A stretch of DNA of 21,117 nucleotides. Origin: Oppiella nova. Lineage: Eukaryota > Arthropoda > Arachnida > Sarcoptiformes > Oppiidae. The position numbers were made by a program, and so were the translations under genes. Shown here piece by piece: positions 8,481-18,939 of this stretch (within the stretch, counting starts at the first letter, position 1; each line of letters opens with the position of its first letter). The stretch spans positions 1 to 21,117 of the forward strand of contig CAJPVJ010000717.1 of assembly GCA_905397405.1 (NCBI GenBank), in the 5' to 3' direction. Under the pieces are notes generated by a model. It saw only the letters and a program-made list of their open reading frames with translations, was not told the DNA's origin and made no database searches.

Positions 8481-11480
8481 GTTTTTGAATTTAAATGTAA
8501 TGAATGTTTGAGATAAAAGGCAACGAAAATATAATACAATAGTTTTTTTTGTTTGTACCATACATTACTATGGCATTAGTTTTTGAGACTAATATTCTTG
8601 TATTTAATTTGATTGCGAAATCCCTGAGCGATGATCACCAGCTCTATTCTGGTCACAAATGATCAACACTTTTGTGTGTATATATATGGGGCACACAATT
8701 GATATAATTTCTCATTTATCTCTCATACAATTCCCAGTATTAACACACAATACGAGTGCCATTCACGTGACTGTTGGCATTGCGTGACTGCCGGTAAAGA
8801 CTAGCCATTGTGTACGGCATTAGCATATAATTGCAATGCAGTCTTATTATTATAGTCTTACTATAATTACTTTCTATGTGTATATATGGAAACAGAAATA
8901 AAACATTTTATATCGCTTTCTATTTGTATTGTATTATAATATTTTAGCCGTTACTACTCCAATATAATGTGCGCTTACATTATAAATGCAATTTTTCTAC
9001 TAATTTTAATCGTTTACATAGATTTGTGTGTTATTTATCGTACATTTCATATCGATTATTAGCGTATAAATAGTGTTTTTCCATTAGCGGCTAAAAACTA
9101 ATAGCAATCCAAACAATAATTTTACGCCAAACATAATGCCTTTCAATTAAATTTTGTTTTATAAAAATTAAAACTATGTTAACATTTCTCATGCGCTCAC
9201 ATGTAATATATTATATTTACAGCAAATATATTAACAAATATTATGTGAATTCATAAGAATATTGTCGTGTTTGTCGTAAACACTATTGAATTCATTTGAA
9301 TCGAAATATATGTTAATAAATAATAGCGACGAATAAACGCACGAATAGTTTGTTTTATATTTTCTATTATAAATAAATATATTTATATGTAATGTCTTCA
9401 CAATATCATAAGAAATGCAAAATTCAATGCCTTATATATAAAATACAGTATATTCTCGGAGTCCTATTTAAATGTAAAACATAGTCGTATTTAATTTGCG
9501 AGGCTGAAATATATATTTATTTTTATATAAAGACAATAAAGTTTATTACCTTTAAAAGTGACTATGAATTGAATGGGAAATGCATTTATAAAACATTAAA
9601 ATTACGCTAACATTGCTCTCTATGACAACGTTTGTATGGGTTTTATATTATACGATATACATAATAGTGTGTGAGCGCCAGTATGTGAAGCACATACACA
9701 CTCGCTTATTATCTCTAACATTTCAAACCCATAATATATCATAAATTTTGCTTATTTTTGAAGGTTATAGTCATTGGGATAGAGAAAAAAGCACAATAAC
9801 ACACACATGTATCCACATAACTTATAATACCATACACTTTTTTCATATCTAATATAATAATTTCTTGCATGTATGTCCTCAATCGCACCTTCAGCCTACA
9901 ACACAGTACACAAATGGAGTAGTGATTTGAAAGGCTAGAGTAGGCATTGAAAAATGCACAGGCTTAGTTATTTGAAAAACAGATTTCTCATTCCTTATAT
10001 CTTATATCTCACGCCATTATTAGATGAATCACTAGTCGTTTGTTTTGCGAGCAAATTCTCTACACAAATATAATGCACTACACATAATACACAACACAAA
10101 TATATTCTGTAATACTATGTGTTTTATGTTTTTAGTCCAATTTATGTCTCGTTACTGGGGGTTTTATATTTTACACACGGATTTATCTAGACTTTAAGCA
10201 TAACTTAGGAATATTCTCTACATATAATATGCAAGGTTCATTCAAATCAATCTAATTATTATGAAACGGAATATTTTGTGCAAGAATTTCGCTTTCAATT
10301 CATTATATACGGGACTAAAGACTTTACTTCCCATACGAAATGCCATATTAAATGACATTTTTCTTACTTTCCTTTCTCTCTGTCTATCTCTCTCTAGTCG
10401 TTGTGTTATCTCTCAATTCATTTCTGTATCTCTTAGTGAATGTCTTTCCCACTCCAGTAATCGTTAAGAACATGCAAAGAGACAAATAATAAATGATTTC
10501 TTTTTCTCTTATTTTTCTTTTATATCTCACATTCGCCTGCATTTTCTCTGTAGCTTTGATTTAGGCTTTAATAGACATAACACTAATTCTGGTACTAATT
10601 CTTATTGATGGCAGTGTTTTAATCAAAGTATGTTTTTTTTGAAACACAACTACTATCACCATCTGACTCCCATACACACACACATTTTGGTTATATCATA
10701 ATATCAGCGATAATATCTAATAGTATTATATTAATGATTAGAAAATTAATGAATAATTTCTTTCAAGAATATATTTAATATTTATTAGTAATGTAAAGGA
10801 AATCTCATAATGTGAGTTCATTTAAATAATTATATTATGTTGCCTTATTGTATTATACAGTATTGGCAAATAATATCAGAAATTGCTTGTATAATAAATA
10901 CAAATAACATAAATCAAATGTTTATCAGCTTAATGTTTTATATAGAAATTTCGTGAACATTCAATTATTGTTTAATTTTAATATTAAGGTTAATATCTAA
11001 TTTAATATAAGAAGTGTATCTATGCAAACTTATAAATATTGAAATATAATATCTCAATATTTATTGAACTATCTTTAATGGTGAGTTATATGTGCTAGTC
11101 ATTGATAGTATAATAAGCATGATATAGATATTATTTTGTTATATAAATGAAAATTATTTTGTATTTGCGATCAATAAATACGTAAGACTCGAGTATATAA
11201 TATAATATAATAATTATTACGTGAAAAAGATATATACACTTAATGTTTATATCCATGAGTAGTATTTTGATAATAAAAAAGAGAGATTATTAATAGAAAA
11301 CACGTTTGACATGAAAAAGAGGTTTTCATACGAAGTAATAGAGAGACTATTATTTGAGTGACTGTTTTAAGCGCTAAATAAATTGGAAAGTATTATGTAA
11401 TTCATGTTATAAAACAATCTTATAGCTTATATATAAATGTGAGTATTGAGTGCTTATTACAAATTAGTTAAATATAATTT
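6480..11480. other. AT-rich gene desert
   Basis: Five kilobases with one GA array and no convincing frame, splice pair, hairpin gene or transposon. A small hairpin GTATGTG-AAG-CACATAC is at 9681-9697. Frames up to 101 codons (for example 7197-7502 minus) look like chance. Confidence 0.6.
8447..8476. repeat. (GA)15 microsatellite
   Basis: 30 bp uninterrupted, alone in the 6.3-11.5 kb desert. Confidence 0.97.
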
Positions 11481-11742
11481 ATTTGGCACTAATTCATCAG
11501 TAAACTGATGGCGAGTGTGTGGATGTTGTGAGTGAGTATTGGAGGGAGAGATGGAGGGGAGAGACAGCAAATTGAAAGCATTTTAATGTCTGAGCCATTG
11601 TATGAATGGGGATAACGCGTTGAGTCTAACGCTTGGAGACATTGCTTTATGTCATAGAGTTTGTCATTCAATACTATTTTGATATTAGAAAAAAGAGGAA
11701 TATGAGAGAGCATTGAGTGAGAATAGCCAGAAAGAGAGCCAT

Positions 11743-11744
<2 letters not shown>

Positions 11745-11779
<35 letters not shown>
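11745..11779. repeat. (GA)n microsatellite in purine-rich stretch
   Basis: 35-bp array inside a longer GA-rich plus strand (about 11690-11830), which produces Ser-Leu frames on the minus strand. Confidence 0.97.
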
Positions 11780-11781
<2 letters not shown>

Positions 11782-11952
11782 GGGAGAGCCATAAGAGATG
11801 GAAAGGGGAGAGAGAGGGACTGGAATGAGGAGTATATAGCCATAGACAGACACATAGAGTGTAGTCATAGCCAAACACAATAGGCAGACAAAGTCACAGC
11901 CAGTGACTCACTCGCCGATCAGGCATTTGCCGCGCCCTATATTGGTTGAGCA

Positions 11953-11998
11953 CATACACCGTATGGATAATACACAGCTATCCATGGTCTACGGTATG
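11953..11998. other. 46-nt imperfect hairpin
   Basis: ATGGATA (11963-11969) pairs with TATCCAT (11979-11985) over a 9-nt loop. Beyond 2-nt and 5-nt bulges, CCGT pairs with ACGG and CATA with TATG, giving 15 paired bases. It is too short for a typical animal microRNA precursor; role unknown. Confidence 0.4.
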
Positions 11999-12240
11999 GC
12001 CTAAAACAGACAGTGTGTGTAACAAAAAACATAAAATATATGTATTGTCTCTCGCAAAATGATTTATATCGGATGAAATATATAACAGCAATTACTGGTT
12101 ATATCACACAAAACAACACACTATTGCAAAAATACAGTCCAGACTTTCATTTAATATATTACGAGACATTTATACGGCTATTGATATATCGATAGAAATG
12201 GTATTAATAGACATTGAATGTACAACTGGACACTTACCTC

Positions 12241-12480
12241 CCATACCAGCGCGAGAGAGACACGACTTTCCTCTGCCGGTTGTTTCCCTTCGTATTCTTC
12301 CACCTCTTCTCTTATCCGCCGGTGAGGTCTTAAACGCCTAATTATGACGGCTTCTGGATGTCTGGTGTTTGTGTCGGTTGGCGATAGGCGTGGAAGCGTT
12401 GGGAGCCCTCTATTCTGTGCCATAAGGAGTGCCGCCACCGCTCTGTTCAGAGGGCTGTCGACTCTGCCCATAGTCTACTC
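12241..12480 (-). other. candidate minus-strand exon ending in strong splice donor
   Basis: On the minus strand this GC-richer segment ends ATGGGAG|GTAAGTGTCC, a near-consensus 5' splice site (intron side begins at 12240 and runs downward). The segment is open in one frame (an ATG near 12471 gives 77 codons to the donor), but the peptide resembles nothing I recognise, so a non-coding exon is equally possible. It lies 7.6 kb upstream of mir-124 copy B on the same strand, so it could be a 5' exon of the primary mir-124 transcript. I see no good acceptor at its upstream side; it may be the 3' part of a longer first exon reaching into 12850-13440. Confidence 0.35.
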
Positions 12481-12849
12481 GCTCTCCGATAAGGATTGGC
12501 GTCGAAAATGTCATCAAAAATGTGGTATTATATGCCATTTCGTTGTCCGCAATCTTGACGTGAAATATTGTTTCCGATCAGACACTCATCCCATGACTCC
12601 CATCCCAGTCAATGTCTTTGTATATGATTTCGTGTGGACGTGTCGGTGTGGCTGACTTGATGACTGGGAAACTCCTAACCGTTTGGACCACCAAAAAGGA
12701 TTAGTAGGTAGTAGTGTTGTCGTGTGTATGAAGGCAGTGGTGGTGTGAATACAGGAGCCACACAATCGTGTTTAATATGTCGACCAAAAAACTCTTTAGA
12801 CTTCACGTCAATTCAGTAGTGAATTACATATCTCTTGATAAGTCTCTCC

Positions 12850-13319
12850 ATACGAGTGATGGAAATGGGGAGCGAAATGATTGTGCGGACAACTCGAGCG
12901 CCGGTATGACTGCGAATGAGGTCTACGATGGGAATGGCGTGTCTTTATGGCGTGTAGTTTGAGGTCTGGATGGTTGGCAGCACCACATCATCGCCACACC
13001 AGCAATGGAGTGTCGGTGCTCTCAGTGAGCGGATAGAGAATGGAGTAGTGATGAGGAGTTAGAAGAGAGGAAAGACTATACGCTTGCGTTCGGGTCGACT
13101 GCCAGTGGAATGACTGAGCGCTGGTGACTGACGTACTGATCGGTTCGCCTACACATAACGGCGCCCGCGAGGGAGACCTGCGCCGTCCGGCTCTGTGCAC
13201 CAAAAGCCAACCAAATAGACACTGAGAATCGATTATCGATTGCCTGCGCGCGCGGTCACCGCCACTACCAGCCACTCCTTCCCGGTCCCCCTCCCGGTGC
13301 TCTTTGTAGTCGACTCTCC

Positions 13320-13356
<37 letters not shown>

Positions 13357-13440
13357 GAGCGAGAAATGTGGCGCTAATACTATGGCAGCGCCGGCACACC
13401 AGCGCACCCGGCGTTATGGCGAGCGAGTGAAGTGAATGGC
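12850..13440 (-). promoter_or_regulatory. CpG-richer island, candidate promoter or first exon
   Basis: The longest GC- and CpG-rich stretch of the window, including CGGCGCCCGCGAGG and GCGCGCGCGG near 13160-13254 and GCCGGCGC-type sequence near 13380-13430. It contains TGACGTA (13129-13135), a doubled ATCGATTATCGAT (13228-13240, related to insect DRE/BEAF-type sites by pattern only) and a (CT)n array. A 139-codon minus-strand frame crosses it but runs through the CT array as Arg-Glu repeats and looks like a shadow. Island plus downstream minus-strand donor suggests a minus-strand promoter; the direction is inferred. Confidence 0.3.
13323..13353. repeat. (CT)n microsatellite
   Basis: 31 bp inside the CpG-richer island. 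Confidence 0.97.
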
Positions 13441-13521
13441 GTGCGAATCGACATTTTTTGCACCTTTAACTATAATATACTTGTATATCTATGCCTTTCC
13501 TCTCCAATATATAATATACAG

Positions 13522-13544
13522 TATATATATATCTCTCTCTCTCT
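13522..13544. repeat. compound (TA)n(TC)n
   Basis: Short TA run passing directly into TC repeats. Confidence 0.85.
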
Positions 13545-13747
13545 TATATATTATACACACATTTATATACGATATTAAAAATCTAAACGCGAAAACATGT
13601 TCGGAGTTCACGTTTTATTTCTCTCACTGTCTGTCTGTCCCCTCTCATCATCGCATCCCTTACAGCCATAAGACATGTCTCGATGTCTGCCAATAAAACT
13701 ATAAGAAAAATGAACACAATTTATATTCGGTTGGACGCCAGGAGCCG

Positions 13748-13906
13748 ATGGCAACACACCATCACAACCACCGCCAACACCAACACCACTACCACCGCAT
13801 TCTTAGTGCACTTTTTTGTGCAAATTTAACACATTTATGCATTCAATGCCATACTCTTACTGCTAATGCAATAAACATTAATCCATCCGTAAATGCATCG
13901 AATTGA
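13748..13906 (+). CDS. small His-rich ORF, doubtful
   Basis: A 52-codon frame from ATG at 13748 to TGA at 13904-13906. Its first 16 residues (MATHHHNHRQHQHHYH) come from a low-complexity CAC/CAA/CGC stretch; the rest is ordinary sequence with three Cys. No homologue is recognised and no start context supports it. Most likely it is a by-product of the CAC/ACC-rich repeat at 13755-13800. Confidence 0.1.
   Translation: MATHHHNHRQHQHHYHRILSALFCANLTHLCIQCHTLTANAININPSVNASN
13755..13800. repeat. CAC/ACC-rich low-complexity stretch
   Basis: Degenerate CAC, CAA and ACC triplets, resembling the shorter ACCACCACC run next to both mir-124 hairpins. Confidence 0.7.
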
Positions 13907-13913
13907 TGCTCAA

Positions 13914-13944
<31 letters not shown>

Positions 13945-13966
13945 ACTCACTCACTCACTCTCTCTC
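13914..13966. repeat. (CT)n followed by (ACTC)5
   Basis: Compound array: CT repeats to 13940, then ACTC tetranucleotides to about 13960, then a few TC. Confidence 0.95.
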
Positions 13967-15261
13967 ATCTCTTGTGGACCATTTGCTCACAATATCTCAT
14001 CACATTATGTCTCAATACTTATCCCAATATATATATTATATTATATCTATATGTTTCCAGCAGATATACCAATTCTATTAGATTCCTAGTACTGATTCAC
14101 ATAATTTATATTCTATTGATGTATAAAAATTATGTGACATTTATTTTTACTTCACGTCCATTAGCGAGGGCTTAAGGCTTAAGAAAATAATATTTATCCC
14201 GAAATATTTTAATACGATTCCCAATCGTATCTCTCACATAAAAATATATATATTATATTAATATTAGTTCAAAAATATACGTATATATCTGTAGGTCTTA
14301 TCGCTACTAAAAATATGTTTCACTTATACTATGATAACAATACGAAATGTGAATAATATTTTATAAATTGGATGTAAATATTACACAAAACATACATTCA
14401 CACAAACATGTTTCACATCCCATTCCCTTCACACAAAACTTACACACAGTTATGGCTAAGAAATATATCTATTTATATACTTTTCGTATAAAATATTACA
14501 CACGATATCATATAATAATCATTGGTTCGGATCTGTTGTATAAAATATTTGTAATAATAGAGAGAGAAAAAAAGTAAAATAAAAATTTCTTCATCTCTCG
14601 CCATCCCTTTCCCATAATTTATAATAATATGTTATACACTAATAATACTAATCATAATAAGCTATTCATTTCGGGAGAGATTTAATTGAATACAATCTCA
14701 TTAAAGATTAATAATAATATAGTATTTGTCGTCATTTGGCAACAAAAATATTTATATATTATTTATTCAATTTAATACTACCTGAGCGCTGAGGCTGGTT
14801 GTGTGTGTTCAGCCACCGATACGGCTGTAGTCATCCCATTCCACAGCCACTCTCTCGATCCTCCCGGTGCTCCCACTCTCGTCATATTTTGAATAATAAC
14901 GGATTATTTGTTATAATTTTGTTTTGTAGTTATAGTTAGCGAAAGACATTAAGTATGACATTAGTATTAGCAGTGGTATTGGTCTCCAATGCTCAGCCAG
15001 TGATCGTATTTTTCATATGAAATGGTAAGTCGTGGTGGAAATGGATCGCTGAGTGCGATAGCAGAGTGAGTGCACTGTCGCTATACGACTGGTTGTGTCC
15101 ATACATCTACGTACAGCACATGCCGTATATACATTCGCTCCACTATTTTCTATGCTCTAAAAGCTCTGCACTCGCATTGAAACACAACACACAATACCAG
15201 TGCTCTGTGTCTCGCAAAATACGCTTTACGTAAAAATACAACTCATAAAATCATAAAATCG

Positions 15262-15266
<5 letters not shown>

Positions 15267-15309
<43 letters not shown>
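15267..15309. repeat. (TC)21 microsatellite
   Basis: 43 bp, the longest dinucleotide array here. Confidence 0.98.
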
Positions 15310-15312
<3 letters not shown>

Positions 15313-15415
15313 AATGCTATACAGAATATAATATTCTGTGAGATTCGATGTAAATGTAGTGAAGAGATAGAATTATAGAGAGAATCGCACAGTTAGCTAA
15401 TGGGAAGCGCTGCCT

Positions 15416-15416
<1 letters not shown>

Positions 15417-15447
<31 letters not shown>
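15417..15447. repeat. (CT)n microsatellite
   Basis: 31 bp, followed by CACTCACTC; only 107 bp after the previous array. Confidence 0.97.
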
Positions 15448-15451
<4 letters not shown>

Positions 15452-16521
15452 ACTCCCCCTTATACTCTCCAACTAATGCCATACCAAAGCTCTGTGAATA
15501 TGATATACAGATCTAAAAGGGAATCCAAAATTGTTGGCCATCTCTTCAAATATTATGAAAACAAGCGGTGGTTTCCATAAGAAGCTTATCTGCAGATAAA
15601 AATATATACTATTTCTGTGTGTATTCACTGGAAATCAGGCATTCATTGAATTGTAGTCTGAATTTATTTTCATAAACAACACTGAGTTTAGTCAACAATA
15701 ATTATTACATTTCATATTCACTCTCATTTTTCATACAAATAAAAACGAGAATATTCTGTGATTTTTCTATATTAAACCCATTCCGTGAAAATTTGCCTAT
15801 TTATGTGTTTTACTAATATTACAATATTTTTGAAAAACATTATAATTGGATTTTATATTTGTAAAATAATTTCATATCAAGTAAAAGATAAAAGTGAAAA
15901 ACACGAGTACACTCATATTTGGTCAAATTAATTGCTGTTGACGACATTTATATTTAGTATCTTTATTACAATTTAATAATATAATCATTTTGATTTCATA
16001 GTTAAATAGAAAAATAATTTTATAACTAATAATGTATTAAACTTTTATAATGAATAAGCACACTCATATAAAAGTATTAAATACAATAAATGCTATTTTT
16101 CAAAAGGTCTCATTTTGTTATATGTTTATCCATTTAAATTTAATGTTGTATTAATTATAAATATATAAAATATTTATATAATTGTAAACTAATTTTCAAA
16201 ATATAATTAGCATTTATTAATTGGCTTCAACAAAATATTTATAAATCATTCAAACATTTCACTAATTAATTGATTTCAAAAATAATTTCATCACAAACTC
16301 AATGATAACAATGAAAATGCAAGAAATGTTTACTTCATATGATTCCTAATTAATTGAAGGTTTGGCTCTAAATTAGACCCTTTTCTGTCCTCACAATTAC
16401 ATTAATGTTGAATTCGATCCAACAATTAATTATATAAGATATCAAAAACTCTATACCAATACTAAATAGTACTAGCAATAAAAATAATGACAAAGAGGGA
16501 GAGGGAAACCAAAGGGATTGG

Positions 16522-16524
<3 letters not shown>

Positions 16525-16552
<28 letters not shown>
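16525..16552. repeat. (GA)14 microsatellite
   Basis: 28 bp; the only plus-strand GA array between 13.3 and 17.4 kb. Confidence 0.96.
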
Positions 16553-16555
<3 letters not shown>

Positions 16556-17222
16556 TCATTAGATATTTGAGTATTTTTTGTGCTGAAAACAACACAAAAT
16601 ACCGTACAGTATATACCTTCACTAGCATATACATCACTAGCTATATTTATAATATAAACTATATTAATAAGTACTGTATATAAATTGAATATAAAAAATA
16701 AAACACACAAAATTTCATTATTATATGAAATATTTTTGAGATTCATATCATATTTTCGTTGGAATTAACTTCTTTCAGTTTAAATCATAATATTTTTCTT
16801 TTAGTTTTACTCAACAAAACAAAATTGCCAACAGATTTCTCTATTAAATTCAGTTGAAAATATATATATAATAAATTTAATATATATTTTTCGGCACAAA
16901 AATAAAGCAAAGCGAGAGATGAAATGAGAGATGAGGGAAGAGATGGGAAAGGGATGATAGACTATAAAGAATATCTATAGGAATGGTGTATGAAGTAATT
17001 GGTTGTCGTAATGATAATCGTTGTGTTGTTGTGTACCGTATAGTGCCGTATATTTTAGTATAAAAGTCTTTACAGTTATTTATATAATATATCTCCAATA
17101 CATTAGACGTCTATTTGGACACAACAGCCAAAAGTGTTGTGTTTATAATAATCTCATTTCGAAAGCAAAACTCATTTGAAGAGCAATAACTCGTTAAGTC
17201 TTTAATACAAACGAGTCGTCAG

Positions 17223-17248
17223 TCTCTCTCTCTCTCTCTCTCTCTCTC
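17223..17248. repeat. (TC)13 microsatellite
   Basis: 26 bp uninterrupted. Confidence 0.97.
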
Positions 17249-17331
17249 GTAATGAAATACATTCAACACTACTAACGGTTAGCACACTATCTCATTCATT
17301 ACCTACCAGTCCTATTATCTGCTGTCTTACA

Positions 17332-17334
<3 letters not shown>

Positions 17335-17374
<40 letters not shown>
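17335..17374. repeat. (TC)20 microsatellite
   Basis: 40 bp uninterrupted, 86 bp after the previous array. Confidence 0.97.
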
Positions 17375-17378
<4 letters not shown>

Positions 17379-18172
17379 TCTCATCCATAAGCCTTTACCG
17401 ATCAATCGGGTGCTCTGTATCCAAGCGATGCCAATACAATATAGCTGTTTATGGAGAGTCAGGTTTTCCAATAAAACTACCCAATCCTTACAGTCCTTTT
17501 AGGAATTTAAGAGTTTTTTATTTTGTTTGTTTCCAAACATAACATACAATATAATATACAGTAATATAATGCATGACTCAATACAGTATATACTGTGGAA
17601 AATAAATGAAAAATACAAATCCTATATAAGATATTTGCAGTCATTTCTACGGACGAGTGCTATATTTTGATCCCCTCTTTGTGTCTATCCGTACTTAAAA
17701 ATGACAAAAACAAACATTTCGTTCAAATAAAAAGGAGTTTTTCAAATGAATAATAATAATATGAATACATATAACAGAGAGATATGAATGAAGGTTTATT
17801 CAATAAATATTATCCTCCCTTTCCTTCTTAAAATTGGACTCAATTTTGATATATTCTCTCTGTTTTTCTCTATCAAAACCTTATCGACCAAAACCGAGTG
17901 GACAGTCAGCCTATGAGATGTTGGTTTGTGTGTGCGGGCGCTGTGCCGACGCATTCAATTGAAACAAAAATACAATTTCTGTAAAATAAAAGTTTTATAT
18001 TAAAAGAGAGAGTAAAATATATATAACAATAATATATTATGGATAGTATGGAGAGTGAGAGGGCGAGTGGAAAGGCATATAAGGGCTGAGCGCAGGAATT
18101 GGCCATTAAAGACAAACACTGAGATATGCTTTTCATGCAATTTCTCTTTTAGTGACACTTTTTGTTTCATTT

Positions 18173-18173
<1 letters not shown>

Positions 18174-18209
<36 letters not shown>
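18174..18209. repeat. (GA)18 microsatellite
   Basis: 36 bp uninterrupted. Confidence 0.97.
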
Positions 18210-18212
<3 letters not shown>

Positions 18213-18349
18213 CATACTTGTTATGAACAAAGAAAGTTAAACTTTATATAAATCGGTACTTAAGCCTAACGGTGCTTTCAGTCGCCTTTTCCTCTAACAA
18301 TAGTTTACTAAAATATATGTCTGAATATAATATTCTTATATTTTTATAG

Positions 18350-18364
18350 CTCTCTCTCTCTCTC
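18350..18364. repeat. short (CT)n
   Basis: 15-bp CT run. Confidence 0.85.
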
Positions 18365-18444
18365 ATTATACGAGTACAACGACTGGACTAACAAAATAAA
18401 TTCCTCGCCATATAAGTGATGCAAAACATGCTTATATTAATAGT

Positions 18445-18509
18445 AGCACCGGTCTAAGTTTTGATAAGCAATAACACTGCATCAACTTGGCTAAAATACT
18501 ACTGGTGCT
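18445..18509. other. 65-nt weak foldback
   Basis: AGCACCGGT (18445-18453) can pair with ACTGGTGCT (18501-18509), including one G-U pair, and GTTTTG with CTAAAAT further in. No known microRNA seed is recognised on either strand. Confidence 0.25.
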
Positions 18510-18727
18510 GGTGTTACTCTAGAGCACATGGAGTCCATTGGTTATAGACATTGCATTGAATTGCAAAAAACAAATGAATTGATAGCAGAATATATTGAGT
18601 TCTACTTCAAGAAGAGAGTGAGAGTCGCCGGGGAATAGGCTTTCAGTTCAGAAACTTTTTCTCTTTATTTTTTAGTTTTGCTTCAAATTCTGTATGTATT
18701 AAAAGTACAGTCAGTTTTACAGTTATA

Positions 18728-18759
18728 GTGAGTGAGTGAGTGAATGAGAGTGAGTGAGT

Positions 18760-18790
<31 letters not shown>
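18728..18790. repeat. (TGAG)n followed by (AG)n
   Basis: Imperfect TGAG tetranucleotides (18728-18763) passing into 27 bp of AG; it mirrors the (CT)n(ACTC)n compound at 13914. Confidence 0.95.
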
Positions 18791-18791
<1 letters not shown>

Positions 18792-18845
18792 CTCAAAAAG
18801 CTTTGATTCATTTCTTATATATTTCTTAAAATCCTTTTTTTGCAG

Positions 18846-18931
18846 GTTATATATGGGAAGCCCTAAGGCTTAACTCAGATATTAGGCCATGTATTGATCA
18901 TTTGATCGCATATTGCACAAGAAAAAGGAAG
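18846..18931 (+). CDS. candidate internal exon (partial, unrecognised)
   Basis: It is preceded by a good 3' splice site (pyrimidine run then TTTTTTTGCAG at 18835-18845) and followed by AAG|GTTAGT. One frame is open throughout: after two bases, 28 codons reading YIWEALRLNSD, then IRPCIDHLIAYCTRKRK. A stop lies just upstream in the same frame, so it could only be translated after splicing. The peptide has a protein-like composition, and its W-x-A-L followed by I-D-x-L pattern faintly recalls SAMD1-type winged helices (KAT6, ZMYND11), too weakly to assign. In AT-rich DNA an open 28-codon frame is not rare, so a chance or non-coding exon remains likely. Confidence 0.25.
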
Positions 18932-18939
18932 GTTAGTCT

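Larger units (their letters stand above)
11480..12235. other. purine-rich then AT-rich intergenic stretch
   Basis: A GA-rich plus strand up to about 11830, a brief GC-richer patch with a hairpin at 11900-12000, then AT-rich sequence up to the candidate donor. Frames here are repeat shadows. Confidence 0.5.
13910..18835. other. AT-rich spacer with dense CT arrays
   Basis: Six long dinucleotide arrays and a GC-richer patch at 14770-15030. An ATG|GTAAGT donor-like site at 15022-15030 follows frames that close quickly, so no exon is called. An inverted repeat ACACAACA/TGTTGTGT is at 17119-17142. Confidence 0.5.

Noticed and set aside
10027-10037. AATCACTAGTC, complement of the core of mir-7
   Set aside because: The 5' seed of mir-7 is absent and no hairpin encloses it.
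10609-10616. TGGCAGTG, the mir-34 seed
   Set aside because: Only the seed region matches; the following bases differ from mir-34 and the downstream sequence pairs poorly.
11489-11878. 129-codon minus-strand frame, and the overlapping 68-codon frame
   Set aside because: The Ser-Leu run comes from the GA array; two overlapping frames of the same repeat exist, so neither is supported.
12344-12655. 103-codon plus-strand frame
   Set aside because: It lies opposite the candidate minus-strand exon; peptide unrecognised, no splice or start support.
12988-13407. 139-codon minus-strand frame, the longest in the window
   Set aside because: It crosses the CT array as Arg-Glu repeats and has no recognisable domain; higher GC simply makes stops rarer here.
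14941-14949. GAAAGACAT, resembling the mir-71 seed
   Set aside because: The rest of the mature sequence and a complementary star arm are missing.
14929-15030. Possible plus-strand exon ending ATG|GTAAGT
   Set aside because: The donor is good, but two frames have nearby stops and no convincing acceptor or peptide accompanies it.
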